A stretch of 64,000 nucleotides of DNA from MGIIb-P sp963934015 (GTDB taxonomy: Archaea; Thermoplasmatota; Poseidoniia; Poseidoniales; Thalassarchaeaceae). The translations under genes were made by a program, and so were the position numbers. Numbering within the stretch: the first letter of the stretch is position 1; every line of letters begins with the position of its first letter. Below are positions 26,386 to 34,931 of the stretch, one piece after another. The stretch is from positions 1 to 64,000 of the forward strand of contig CAWVWT010000004.1 of NCBI GenBank assembly GCA_963934015.1, read 5' to 3'. The notes under the pieces are model-generated. The model saw only the letters and a program-made list of their open reading frames with translations, did no database searches and was not told where the DNA came from.

Positions 26386-26631
26386 CTAGACTGCAGTTGG
26401 CGCTACATGGTCATCATCTTTGTCATCGGGTGTGCGAACTCTATTCCAAACACCGGACATCAAATCATTGTGATGTTTCTCACAATAGTGGAAGCGTCGA
26501 TACGCTTCTCTAAATGAATAAGCTTTCTTTCCTGTCGCGACAAGATAGCCCTCGGGGGAAAGGCGAGAAATGGTTGTCCCATCTGCATCGCAGCCAGGAT
26601 AATCGCAGCGCGGCATTGAATCTCCAGACAT
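26386..26631 (-). CDS. Small Cys/His protein, probable zinc-binding
   Basis: 81 residues from ATG 26631 (SD GGAGTG 6 nt upstream; the frame is open to 26679). CDYPGC near the N-terminus and HYCEKHH in the middle could coordinate one zinc ion. The acidic tail DDKDDDH is disordered. No specific role is known; it lies in the acyl-CoA carboxylase run immediately after the biotin carrier. Confidence 0.6.
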   Translation of the reverse strand: MSGDSMPRCDYPGCDADGTTISRLSPEGYLVATGKKAYSFREAYRRFHYCEKHHNDLMSGVWNRVRTPDDKDDDHVAPTAV

Positions 26632-26650
26632 GACTACACTCCCTTCTTCT

Positions 26651-27058
26651 TCAATCCTCGTTCGGCATTGGTGGCTCAATCACAACAAGTGGGACATTTG
26701 CTTCGACATTCATTCCACCTTCACAGTGAACTGCACTAATCATGCCGGAGATGGGTGCTGCTACCTCATTCTGCATTTTCATGGCTTCAAGAATGAGTAT
26801 GGTTTGCCCTTCTTCGACGGAATCTCCAACTCTTACTTCCACGGTGACTACTTTACCCGGCATACTGGCACAGACCGTCCCACTTCGTTTCCGGCCACCT
26901 GTACTGCCACGTTTTCTAGGCACGTTACCCTTGGAATTTGGAATGATAAATTCAAAGGTATGTCCTTCGATGGTGGCTCGATAAGTTTCGCCATCAATTT
27001 CAACATCGACATCAAGTTCTTCACCGTCGATGATAACTTTACGGATTTCACCCACCAC
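26651..27058 (-). CDS. Biotin carboxyl carrier protein of acyl-CoA carboxylase
   Basis: About 135 residues. The C-terminal biotinyl domain has the biotin-lysine motif EAMKMQNEV, and a basic linker (KRGSTGGRKR) separates it from an N-terminal beta domain. It carries carboxybiotin to the carboxyltransferase encoded upstream. The start is one of two adjacent GTG codons (27058 or 27055); the strong SD GGAGGTGA is very close. The biotin carboxylase subunit is not in this window. A biotin ligase is encoded at 44.5-45.9 kb. Confidence 0.92.
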   Translation of the reverse strand: MVGEIRKVIIDGEELDVDVEIDGETYRATIEGHTFEFIIPNSKGNVPRKRGSTGGRKRSGTVCASMPGKVVTVEVRVGDSVEEGQTILILEAMKMQNEVAAPISGMISAVHCEGGMNVEANVPLVVIEPPMPNED

Positions 27059-27059
27059 C

Positions 27060-27338
27060 TCACCTCCAAGAAGAGCGCTTTTGCCGCGATTCCATCAGAT
27101 TGGAAAACCCCATTCGAGTTCTTCGATGATCTTGACTCCAAGCTGAACCTAATTGCCGACCCACAGAGATTCGTTCATCCGAAGTACCGATTATCGACAT
27201 TACTGCGACCAATGCAGCGGCACGGAGTAAAAGTTCCCGGGAATCATTTTCAGTAAGATTATTTTCCGCAACAGTCTCAGAGTTTCGTGCCGCTTTGAGA
27301 ACTCCCTCAAGGGATTCAGCGTAGGATTCTGATGACAT
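27060..27338 (-). CDS. Small conserved-position protein of the acyl-CoA carboxylase operon
   Basis: 92 residues from ATG 27338 (SD GAGGT overlapping the pccB stop; a GTG lies at 27341). One hydrophobic stretch (LLLRAAALVAVMSIIG), then a basic C-terminus (DHRRTRMGFSNLMESRQKRSSWR). Its place between carboxyltransferase and biotin carrier is like that of epsilon/OadG-type small subunits, but I see no clear sequence match. Function unknown. Confidence 0.6.
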   Translation of the reverse strand: MSSESYAESLEGVLKAARNSETVAENNLTENDSRELLLRAAALVAVMSIIGTSDERISVGRQLGSAWSQDHRRTRMGFSNLMESRQKRSSWR

Positions 27339-27347
27339 CACTCTACC

Positions 27348-28901
27348 TCACAACGGGATATTGCCATGTTTGCGGGCAGGGCGCGTTTCTTCTTTGTCGT
27401 GAAGCATTCCAAGGGCTTTGATTAGACGACGTCGGGTATCACTCGGTTCGATTACATCATCGATATACCCCATGGCTGCGGCTTGGTATGGGTTCGCAAA
27501 CCGTTCGGTATATTCATCGACCAATCTTTGCCGTTCTTGATCTGGATTTCCAGCAGCCTCAATGCGGCGTCTATGAATAATTTGGACCGCACCATCTGCA
27601 CCCATGACGGCGAGTTCTGCAGTTGGCCAAGCAACATTGTAATCGGCTCGAATGTGTTTTGAGCACATCACATCGTAAGCTCCGCCGTAGGCTTTGCGTA
27701 GAATCACCGTCAACTTAGGAACGGTTGCTTCCGAGTAGGCATAGAGAAGTTTAGCACCATGGCGGATGATTCCACCCCATTCCTGATTGGCTCCAGGCAG
27801 GAAACCTGGTACATCAACAAGAGTCACAAGTGGGATTCCAAAGGCATCACAAAATCTGACAAATCTTGCAGCCTTTGTCGAAGCATCGATATCCAAGCAA
27901 CCGGCGAGGACCTTCGGTTGATTGGCGACGACACCGACCGTAGCCCCATCGAGTCGGCCAAATCCAACGACAATATTCCCTGCATATTCCGCTTGAACCT
28001 CGAGGAATGCGCCTGCATCTAGAATGGTAGTAATTACGTCAGTGACATCATACGGCTTGTTTGGATCTTCAGGTACGATGCTGTCTAGTGATTGACACAG
28101 CCTTTCTGAGGAGTCACCTAGGGATTTGTTTGGGATGCCTGAGAGGTTGTTGGATGGTAGCAGTCCAATCAAATCGCGTGTCAAATCAAGGGCTTCTTCA
28201 TCAGAACCGGCAGTAAAGTGAGTTACACCTGACTTACTGCCGTGCGTCATAGCTCCACCTAAGTCTTCGAATGAAACCTCTTCATTGGTGACTGTTTTGA
28301 TGACTTCAGGACCGGTGATGAACATGTGTGCAGTTTGATCAACCATGATGATGAAATCAGTGATCGCAGGGCTGTAAACCGCACCTCCTGCACAAGGTCC
28401 CATGATGACGCTGATCTGCGGAATCACGCCACTCGCCCTGACATTGCGGAAGAAAATTTCTGCGTAGGACCCTAGACTAGCCACACCTTCTTGGATGCGT
28501 GCTCCACCCGAATCATTCAATCCGATTACAGGGGTGCCTGCTTTCATAGCCATGTCAAGGATTTTACAAATCTTCAATCCATGCATCTCACCTAGACTTC
28601 CACCATAGACTGTGAAATCCTGAGCGAAACAGTGTACCGCCTTCCCATCTATTGTTCCATGCCCACATATGACTCCATCACCAGGGATGATGTTTCTCTC
28701 CATGCCGAAATCTGTACATCTGTGCTCAACAAGCGCATCAACCTCTTGGAACGAACCATCATCGAGGAGCATCTCAAGTCGCTCTCTCGCGGTCATTTTA
28801 CCACGATCATGCTGACTCTCAATGCGTTTAGCCCCTCCTCCAGCCTCTGATTGGGCCTTGCGTCGACGTAGTTCGTCGAGTCGCTCGTCTGCGGTATCCA
28901 T
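27348..28901 (-). CDS. pccB: Propionyl/acyl-CoA carboxylase carboxyltransferase (beta) subunit
   Basis: About 517 residues from ATG 28901, the usual length of the family; the frame stays open to 28970. Carboxyl_trans domains: N-terminal CoA-binding half with DRGKMTARERLEMLLDDGSF and GPCAGGAVYSPA, C-terminal half with VVANQPKVLAGCLD and RKAYGGAYDVM. Transfers the carboxyl group from biotin to propionyl-CoA (or acetyl-CoA). Adjacent mutase and MeaB genes point to propionyl-CoA. First gene of a run with the small protein and biotin carrier. Confidence 0.94.
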   Translation of the reverse strand: MDTADERLDELRRRKAQSEAGGGAKRIESQHDRGKMTARERLEMLLDDGSFQEVDALVEHRCTDFGMERNIIPGDGVICGHGTIDGKAVHCFAQDFTVYGGSLGEMHGLKICKILDMAMKAGTPVIGLNDSGGARIQEGVASLGSYAEIFFRNVRASGVIPQISVIMGPCAGGAVYSPAITDFIIMVDQTAHMFITGPEVIKTVTNEEVSFEDLGGAMTHGSKSGVTHFTAGSDEEALDLTRDLIGLLPSNNLSGIPNKSLGDSSERLCQSLDSIVPEDPNKPYDVTDVITTILDAGAFLEVQAEYAGNIVVGFGRLDGATVGVVANQPKVLAGCLDIDASTKAARFVRFCDAFGIPLVTLVDVPGFLPGANQEWGGIIRHGAKLLYAYSEATVPKLTVILRKAYGGAYDVMCSKHIRADYNVAWPTAELAVMGADGAVQIIHRRRIEAAGNPDQERQRLVDEYTERFANPYQAAAMGYIDDVIEPSDTRRRLIKALGMLHDKEETRPARKHGNIPL

Positions 28902-28942
28902 CGCCCTCAAACAACGCGATAACACAGTCCGCCCTTGAAGAT

Positions 28943-28959
28943 AGCCCCCTATGGGGGCT
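28943..28959. promoter_or_regulatory. Palindrome AGCCCCC-TAT-GGGGGCT between pccB and the mutase gene
   Basis: Perfect 7-bp arms with a TAT centre, 42 nt from the pccB start and 49 nt from the divergent mutase start. Bidirectional operator or hairpin; member of the nine-palindrome set. Confidence 0.5.
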
Positions 28960-29007
28960 CTTTCAGGCATCCGTTGGGTTCAAGGTGGATTCGCGGCTCG
29001 ACCAATC

Positions 29008-29400
29008 ATGGCAACCCCGTTACGGATAGTCATCGCCAAGCCCGGACTAGATGGGCATGACCGGGGTGCAAAGGTCGTTGCCCGGGCTCTACGTGATGCA
29101 GGTCACGAAGTAATTTACACCGGTCTTCGGCGGACGCCAGAGCAAATTGTGCGTATTGCAATGGATGAGGATGCGCAAGTTGTTGGCCTTTCTTCTCTAT
29201 CCGGAGCGCATGGTTTTCTTTTTCCAAGAGTATGCGATTTGCTCCGTAAAGCAGGATTGGAAGACATCGTCGTATTCGGTGGTGGCATCATTCCAGAGAG
29301 AGACCGTCCAGCATTACTCGAAGCAGGTGTGGCAGCAATATTTGGGCCCGGCACGACTTCAAACGAGTTAGTGACATTCCTTGAGGGATTGGAGGTTTGA
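29008..29400 (+). CDS. mcmB: Methylmalonyl-CoA mutase, B12-binding (small) subunit
   Basis: 130 residues from ATG 29008. Cobalamin-binding signature KPGLDGHDRGAKVVA, with the His of DxHxxG as lower axial ligand, followed by SLSGAH and FGGGIIP loops. Works with a separate large subunit (not in the window) to turn methylmalonyl-CoA into succinyl-CoA. Stop TGA 29398-29400 is 2 nt before the MeaB start. Confidence 0.95.
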   Translation: MATPLRIVIAKPGLDGHDRGAKVVARALRDAGHEVIYTGLRRTPEQIVRIAMDEDAQVVGLSSLSGAHGFLFPRVCDLLRKAGLEDIVVFGGGIIPERDRPALLEAGVAAIFGPGTTSNELVTFLEGLEV

Positions 29401-29402
29401 GT

Positions 29403-30227
29403 ATGGATCGGCGCGAACTCGCGCGAGCATTGTCCTCTGCTGAAACAATAGTTGTTCCTGCAAGGGCATTTGAACCATGGCGCGTTCTCGGTGTCACAGG
29501 TTCTCCAGGTGTGGGGAAGTCTTGTTTGGTAGATCGAATTGTTTCGTGTTGGCTAGAACGTGGAGAAAGAGTTGCAATTCTCGCCGTAGATCCATCCTCA
29601 CCAATCACGGGGGGTGCCTTACTTGGAGACCGAATGCGTATGGCTTCTGTTGACGCAGGGGACAACGTATTCTTTCGTTCTATAGCAACAAGAAACGTCC
29701 CAGGTGGTCTTCCAATACGACTGAATCGAATGGTAGACCTGCTCATCCACGAAGGATGGACAAGAATCATCATTGAAACCGTTGGTTCGGGCCAATCAGA
29801 AATTCGAATTGTATCTGTTGCAGATCGTTTACTGCTCGTTGAAGGACCAGCTCGGGGGGATATGATCCAAGCGGAAAAGGCGGGTATATTGGAATTAGCA
29901 GATTTAATTGCAGTCAACAAGAGTGATCTTGAGGGCGCGGATAGGGTTGCTGATGAAATTCGTCTTTCACTCAATCTTACAGGTGAAGAGGCCGCACCAG
30001 TAATTCTCTGCTCAGCAGAAACCGGTGATGGTATCGATGAAGTGATCGCTACAATCGATTCCTTACCAAATGCGCGAGGTCCAGCGATTGCCCGCGCGCG
30101 CGAACGGCTATTGGCCACACATCAGGAATACTTGCTTTCGCACCCGAAATTCTCCGATGTCCTCAAGGGCCTGAGTGAAGGCCGCATGTCCATTGAAGAA
30201 GCACTAGGCCTTCTTCAACGGGGTTAG
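29403..30227 (+). CDS. meaB: MeaB-type GTPase, methylmalonyl-CoA mutase chaperone
   Basis: 274 residues. G3E P-loop GTPase: GSPGVGKS (Walker A), DPSSPITGGALLGDRMRM, ETVGSGQSE and NKSD (base recognition). MeaB/ArgK proteins protect and reload the B12 mutase. ATG 29403 has a perfect SD (GGAGGT, 6 nt upstream) that overlaps the end of mcmB; a TTG at 29397 is in frame but less likely. The dolichol-kinase-like gene follows after 3 nt. Confidence 0.94.
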   Translation: MDRRELARALSSAETIVVPARAFEPWRVLGVTGSPGVGKSCLVDRIVSCWLERGERVAILAVDPSSPITGGALLGDRMRMASVDAGDNVFFRSIATRNVPGGLPIRLNRMVDLLIHEGWTRIIIETVGSGQSEIRIVSVADRLLLVEGPARGDMIQAEKAGILELADLIAVNKSDLEGADRVADEIRLSLNLTGEEAAPVILCSAETGDGIDEVIATIDSLPNARGPAIARARERLLATHQEYLLSHPKFSDVLKGLSEGRMSIEEALGLLQRG

Positions 30228-30230
30228 AAC

Positions 30231-30872
30231 ATGTCAGATATAGAATATGAAGCAGACCACGTCAAGCACAGTGTTGGTGGACTTGGTGGGCATATTTTCC
30301 GTCGTTTTTTTCATGTAGGAATGGTGATATTCCCCTGGATTTACTTTGAACACGGTGAATCTATTGCAGACATATTCTCTCAAAATCGAATCCAATTCGC
30401 CGCAATGTTGGGTGTCCTCGCAATCTGTCTTGAATTGATGCGGATGAAATTCGGCATTCTAATCGTTGGACAAAGGGAGTATGAGAAGCATCAATTTAGT
30501 GCACTTGCATGGGGTGCAATTTCAATTACGCTAACCCTTGTTGTACTGTCACCTTGGGCGGGAACTGGTAGCCAACATGCAGGTTGGCTCGTATACCCAA
30601 TAGTATTCTCACTCGCATTTGGAGACCCCTTAATGGGCGAAGCCCGTCGAAAGGGTATGGATAATCAGGCGGTATACGCAATCGGCACCATCGTTTGTGG
30701 AATCGTATGGTTGGCCTGCGGTTATTTGTTTGGAACACCTTACTGGATGGCGTTATTCATGGGTCCTTTGACCATGGCCGCTGAATTACCAAAATTAAGG
30801 TGGATTGATGATAATGCAACCATGATTCTGATCCCGCTGGCTGCCGTACTATTCACAGCCCCCTTCTTGTGA
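30231..30872 (+). CDS. Dolichol kinase/CTP-dependent lipid kinase-like membrane protein
   Basis: 213 residues with about six TM helices. FGDPLMGEARRKG and the late EL-P ... IDDNATMILIP motif resemble the SEC59/DGK1/phosphatidate cytidylyltransferase superfamily, which phosphorylates or activates polyprenols and lipids with CTP. In an archaeon a dolichol or geranylgeraniol-lipid role is plausible. The exact substrate is unknown. It is co-directional with meaB, 3 nt apart. Confidence 0.7.
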   Translation: MSDIEYEADHVKHSVGGLGGHIFRRFFHVGMVIFPWIYFEHGESIADIFSQNRIQFAAMLGVLAICLELMRMKFGILIVGQREYEKHQFSALAWGAISITLTLVVLSPWAGTGSQHAGWLVYPIVFSLAFGDPLMGEARRKGMDNQAVYAIGTIVCGIVWLACGYLFGTPYWMALFMGPLTMAAELPKLRWIDDNATMILIPLAAVLFTAPFL

Positions 30873-30924
30873 GGGCTCTTTGTTGGCACGCTACGTTTAC
30901 AAAGCGAATTCTTGTGGGACAACC

Positions 30925-31038
30925 ATGTCCGAAGACGCAGCACCACTGACGGATGATGCACCGGCTCAGGGTCTGTACATCTTCGCTTACCTCTTTTCGA
31001 TGCTCGCATTGGGTGTCATAATGGTCTTGTACACATAA
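30925..31038 (+). CDS. 37-aa single-span membrane peptide
   Basis: ATG 30925 to TAA 31038. An acidic N-terminus (MSEDAAPLTDDAPAQG) is followed by one TM helix (LYIFAYLFSMLALGVIMVLYT) that reaches the last residue. A TTTACAAA tract centred about 26 bp upstream suits a TATA box for a leaderless mRNA. It fills the gap between the lipid kinase-like gene and asnB. Reality is supported by start, promoter spacing and amphipathic layout; no homology is known to me. Confidence 0.55.
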   Translation: MSEDAAPLTDDAPAQGLYIFAYLFSMLALGVIMVLYT

Positions 31039-31094
31039 TCCTAGACGGGGTTCCATCCCGCGCCTTGAAAAGAATCCGACCCGCCCCACTGTCT

Positions 31095-32858
31095 ATGTGC
31101 GGTATTGCTGGACTGCTCGGTCCGGATGGTGATGACGCCGGAATGGCTCACTCGATGGCATCATTGCTGAATCATCGTGGCCCTGATGGTACACGTTCTT
31201 GGTCGGAATCGTGTTCAAAAGGGGGTGTTGGATTTGGTCACACGCGCCTGTCAATTGTCGACATCATTGGATCAAATCAACCACTACATTCCGATGACGG
31301 TTGCGTTCTCATTGTCAATGGTGAAATCTACAACCATCTCCAAATTCGTGAAAGGGAAAGAGGCTTTGCATTTCGTACAAAAGGCGATGGTGAGTCCATT
31401 TTAGCCGCATATCATTCACGCACCGATGACGTCTCTTGGGTTCAACGATTGAATGGAATCTGGGCCTTTGCATTGTGGGATTCTAAACGTGAATCCCTCT
31501 TTCTCTGCAGAGATCAACTTGGTGTCAAACCACTTGTTCGAACGATTACCGATGCGGGCACGCTTCTTTTTGGTTCTGAAGTCAAGTGTTTACGAGCACA
31601 CTCTGCGCACACCCCTGTACTCGATATCGATGCCTTAGTTGCTCGTATTGCCTACGAATATCCACTTGATGAAACCACATTGTTTCAAGATGTCCATTCT
31701 GTTCAAGCAGGGACGATTGAAATGTGGAAGTTGAATGAACGTGGAGTAGAATTGAAGATGGCTCATCGTTGGGTTGACGCGACTCGTAAATTCACTAATG
31801 AATCCTGGACCTCACATACAAATGCTCCATCGCTACTTGAATCTTTGACAGAATCGGTAGCAGATCGCCTCATGTCAGATGTTCCATTGGGAATTGTTCT
31901 CAGCGGAGGCCTTGATTCTGCAATGGTTGCCGCTCTCGCGCACGAGGCATCAGAGCGTACTGGATACCCACTCCCTGCTTGCTGGACGGTTGCCGAATCG
32001 GAAGATAACCCCGATTGGGTGGCGGCCGAACGAGTTTGCCATGCACTTGATTTAGAGCATCACCAGCACCTCCTTGAGGAAAATGAATTCGTAAATTCAC
32101 TTCCTGATTTGGCATGGTATGGCGAGGATATCGACTTTACGGTTTTATTCTTTCAGCCATTATTTGCCAAGATGGCCGAGTCAGTGACTGTGGGTTTGTG
32201 TGGGCAAGGTGCTGATGAACTCCACGCCGGTTATCCCCGATATAGGGACTTGGGAGCACATCGCAATCTGATTCACTCTAGGTTGAATGCTTCTAAACAT
32301 CCGTTCGCAACCTCACTCCTCGCAGGCCCCATTGATCAATCTGGATGGCGCGCAAATCACAACCCGGATGTTGCATTTTCAGATTTAGAGACAGCACTAC
32401 AATACGAATTAGATCATGGCCAATTAACCAATTTTCAGCTCCGGTTGGTGGATCGTCATAGCATGGCCCATGGCTTAGAAATTCGAGTCCCATTTTTGGG
32501 TTCGTCCCATCTTGATGCAGCAAAGCAATTGCCAATACATTGGAAACTCTCTAAAAGTGTCGAAAAAGCGGCTTTGAGGGAATCGGCAAACTTGACAAAT
32601 CTGCCTAAAGATATTGTAAACCGTCCTAAATTACCAGCCGGTAGGGCAACCTCCCCTACCCTGATTGACAACCTATTGCACGAACTCAAAGGGCATGCTG
32701 ATGACTACACCAATGACATCCCTTCCATATCAGGGATGTTCAATGGTCAGCCGGAGATTTCATTGGGGTTACGCTTGTTCCGTTCATTACACATTGTAGA
32801 CGGTGGCCTTGGCCGCCATGGTAAGGATTTGTTGTCACTACTGGAGGATGTTGATTGA
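31095..32858 (+). CDS. asnB: Asparagine synthetase B-like amidotransferase
   Basis: 587 residues from ATG 31095 (the frame opens earlier, but MCGIAG must start the mature protein). Class II glutaminase domain with Cys2 nucleophile and HRGPDG. Synthetase domain with the pyrophosphate loop SGGLDS (residues 270-275) and GQGADELHAGYPRY. Makes Asn from Asp, ATP and Gln, or amidates another carboxylate. The stop overlaps the GshA start (TGATG), an unusual partner that leaves room for a substrate other than Asp. Confidence 0.9.
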   Translation: MCGIAGLLGPDGDDAGMAHSMASLLNHRGPDGTRSWSESCSKGGVGFGHTRLSIVDIIGSNQPLHSDDGCVLIVNGEIYNHLQIRERERGFAFRTKGDGESILAAYHSRTDDVSWVQRLNGIWAFALWDSKRESLFLCRDQLGVKPLVRTITDAGTLLFGSEVKCLRAHSAHTPVLDIDALVARIAYEYPLDETTLFQDVHSVQAGTIEMWKLNERGVELKMAHRWVDATRKFTNESWTSHTNAPSLLESLTESVADRLMSDVPLGIVLSGGLDSAMVAALAHEASERTGYPLPACWTVAESEDNPDWVAAERVCHALDLEHHQHLLEENEFVNSLPDLAWYGEDIDFTVLFFQPLFAKMAESVTVGLCGQGADELHAGYPRYRDLGAHRNLIHSRLNASKHPFATSLLAGPIDQSGWRANHNPDVAFSDLETALQYELDHGQLTNFQLRLVDRHSMAHGLEIRVPFLGSSHLDAAKQLPIHWKLSKSVEKAALRESANLTNLPKDIVNRPKLPAGRATSPTLIDNLLHELKGHADDYTNDIPSISGMFNGQPEISLGLRLFRSLHIVDGGLGRHGKDLLSLLEDVD

Positions 32859-33991
32859 TGTCATATAAGGGCCCAGATATTTTGAGTAATCTCGAAGAGA
32901 AAATTATTGCGAAGCGTGGTGAATTGGAACACTGGTTCGCATCAAAGAGACTTGAATTGGAGATGCCACTATACGGGTCTGTCGATATTCGTGATGCACA
33001 TTGGAAGGTTGCTGTGGTTGATGCGAATCAGTATCCAGCAGGATTCAATAATATACACGAGGGTGATATTGGTAGACATTTACGTGAGGCGATTGGCGAC
33101 ATACGTCACATCCATATTTGGCCAGAACATCATACGCGAAACCCAGCTTATATGGAAAATATAGATTCGCTAAAATCACTCCTAGAAGGCGAGGGCTATG
33201 TGGTCACGACAGGTATCCTTCAGGTTGAGGCAGGTACGCCAGTTTCTGTCCAAGGGGCAGTTCCGGATTTGATCTTGCTTAATAATGACCTTACAGATGG
33301 TCCATTACCTGAATTGGGGGTGCCAGTTTCCCCCTCACCAAAGATGGGTTGGTACCAACGGCGTAAGTCAAATCATTTCAGAGCAGTACAACCCTATATT
33401 GATGAAGTCGCTACAATATTGCAAATCGATCCATGGTTGTTATCCACTCATTGGATAGTGTCGGAAGACAAGTGTCTTGAGAAAGAAACATGTCGAACAC
33501 TGTTGGCGGCTGAAGTGGATAATTTCCTAGCACATTTACAAGTGAAATATGATGAATATGGAATCGAGGGACAACCAACTTTGTTTGTCAAGAATGATGC
33601 TGGGACCTATGGTCTTGGAATCCTAGAAATCACATCAGGGGAGGAATTATTGAATCTCTCCAATCGGAAAATGAATCGATTAACCTATGGGAAAGGTGGT
33701 GTCGATGTTGATGATTTCCTCATACAGGAAGGGGTTCCAAGCGCGCTTTCTTCAGATTCGATGGTTGTTGAACCCGTTGCATATTGTGCGAATGGTCGAG
33801 TAGGTGGGTGGTTCTACCGTGCAAATGCGAAAAAAGGGGAGATGACGAATTTGAATAGCCCCTCTTCAATATTCCTTGCACCTAGTGAAATCGAAGATAC
33901 AGCGATTCAATCCAGACGCAATCATTGGCACATGTTGGTGGCTGAAATTGCAATGCTCGGGATGGCTGCTGAGGTATCACTGTTCGACTGA
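32858..33991 (+). CDS. gshA: Glutamate-cysteine ligase, proteobacterial GshA (PF08886-like) type
   Basis: 377 residues. GSVDIRDAHWKVAVVD with PAGFNN, WPEHHTRNPAYMENI, LLNNDL, RRKSNHF, DPWLLSTHW, FVKNDAGTYGLGI and QEGVPS follow, in order, the pattern of the GshA family described in Acidithiobacillus/Thiobacillus-like bacteria. It should join Glu and Cys into gamma-glutamylcysteine. No glutathione synthetase is nearby. ATG 32858 shares its A with the asnB stop. The 3' end overlaps the convergent gene by 15 bp. Confidence 0.85.
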   Translation: MSYKGPDILSNLEEKIIAKRGELEHWFASKRLELEMPLYGSVDIRDAHWKVAVVDANQYPAGFNNIHEGDIGRHLREAIGDIRHIHIWPEHHTRNPAYMENIDSLKSLLEGEGYVVTTGILQVEAGTPVSVQGAVPDLILLNNDLTDGPLPELGVPVSPSPKMGWYQRRKSNHFRAVQPYIDEVATILQIDPWLLSTHWIVSEDKCLEKETCRTLLAAEVDNFLAHLQVKYDEYGIEGQPTLFVKNDAGTYGLGILEITSGEELLNLSNRKMNRLTYGKGGVDVDDFLIQEGVPSALSSDSMVVEPVAYCANGRVGGWFYRANAKKGEMTNLNSPSSIFLAPSEIEDTAIQSRRNHWHMLVAEIAMLGMAAEVSLFD

Positions 33992-34270
33992 ATCATCCTC
34001 TGCTAAATCTGGTGGTGCATCCATGCCCATGATTTCATAGTTGGATGGAAATAATGCGACAATAACACCTGCAATACCTGTGGCCAATGCCCACCAGAAC
34101 ATCTTGTACGCAATGGCCATTTCTAATGCAATTGCGACCAAAAGTAATCCTCCGAGGTTGGAAATCCAAACCAACCGTTTGAAGGTGGCCAGGCCAACAC
34201 CCTTGGTTGTACCAGACATTGAATCAGGGCCAAATTCTGCCCCGAAGCGTACCGGATCATCATCGCCCAT
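33977..34270 (-). CDS. Small two-TM membrane protein
   Basis: 97 residues from ATG 34270 (GGAG upstream). Two TM helices (near residues 35-55 and 58-77) and an acidic C-terminus. Last gene of the cytochrome b/Rieske run, after the ferredoxin. No family recognised. Its 3' end overlaps the convergent gshA end by 15 bp. Confidence 0.65.
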   Translation of the reverse strand: MGDDDPVRFGAEFGPDSMSGTTKGVGLATFKRLVWISNLGGLLLVAIALEMAIAYKMFWWALATGIAGVIVALFPSNYEIMGMDAPPDLAEDDSVEQ

Positions 34271-34304
34271 GTCTCTCGCTCCACCCCACACTAATCAATG
34301 GTTT

Positions 34305-34637
34305 TCAACGGTCAATCATGATGATTGCATCAGTCGGACAAGCCAAAACACACAATCGACATCCTGTGCATGGGTCTCGCAGAACTTTGGCCTTCCGATT
34401 AACCTCGATATCGAGAATTGGGCTGGCCATGGGCGTATCGTAAAGTTCGATAGCATCATCATCACATACGATTGTACACTGGTCACATCCGATGCACAAT
34501 TCTTCCTTGACGAATGCGATTGTACCTGGGCCTCCCTTGACCTGAGCACGTGCCTCAGTACGCATTGAATTGAGTGCGAGGCGGATTCTCGCGGCTTCGC
34601 CCAATCGGCGAGCCTCCAACTCTTTTCGTGAAGTCAT
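34305..34637 (-). CDS. 2x[4Fe-4S] ferredoxin-type protein
   Basis: 110 residues from ATG 34637. Two clusters: CIGCDQCTIVC and CTGCRLCVLACP, 37 residues apart, with an N-terminal helical extension of about 45 residues. Likely a soluble electron carrier or a peripheral subunit for the complex encoded upstream, whose largest protein also carries two 4Fe-4S motifs. Confidence 0.85.
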   Translation of the reverse strand: MTSRKELEARRLGEAARIRLALNSMRTEARAQVKGGPGTIAFVKEELCIGCDQCTIVCDDDAIELYDTPMASPILDIEVNRKAKVLRDPCTGCRLCVLACPTDAIIMIDR

Positions 34638-34673
34638 GGTTGACCGGGGGCACCACATCTTCTCAAGATTTCC

Positions 34674-34931
34674 CTATGCGAAGAAGCTTAGCCAGAGGGG
34701 GTGGATAGACAATATAACTGCCACAACAAAGCCACACAGTGTACCTTTGGCCATATTTGGGCGATCATATCCTAATGCGATGAGAATTAGAAAAAATCCA
34801 ATGAAGAAATCGCAGACCATCCCAATCCACGCCGCTTTCCACGACAATCCAATCGCGACGGTTGCAGTCGCCACAGGCCCAATGAGAAACCCTGAAATCC
34901 AATCTCGGTCAATGGTGACCAATTGCCTCAC
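34674..34931 (-). CDS. Small membrane protein of the cytochrome b operon
   Basis: 85 residues, about three TM helices (GFLIGPVATATVAIGL, AAWIGMVCDFFIGFFLILIAL, GTLCGFVVAVILSIHPLWL). It starts at GTG 34931 in a GTGA overlap with the stop of the cytochrome b-HdrD fusion, so it is probably made in stoichiometry with it. Possible small membrane subunit; no family recognised. Confidence 0.65.
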   Translation of the reverse strand: MRQLVTIDRDWISGFLIGPVATATVAIGLSWKAAWIGMVCDFFIGFFLILIALGYDRPNMAKGTLCGFVVAVILSIHPLWLSFFA

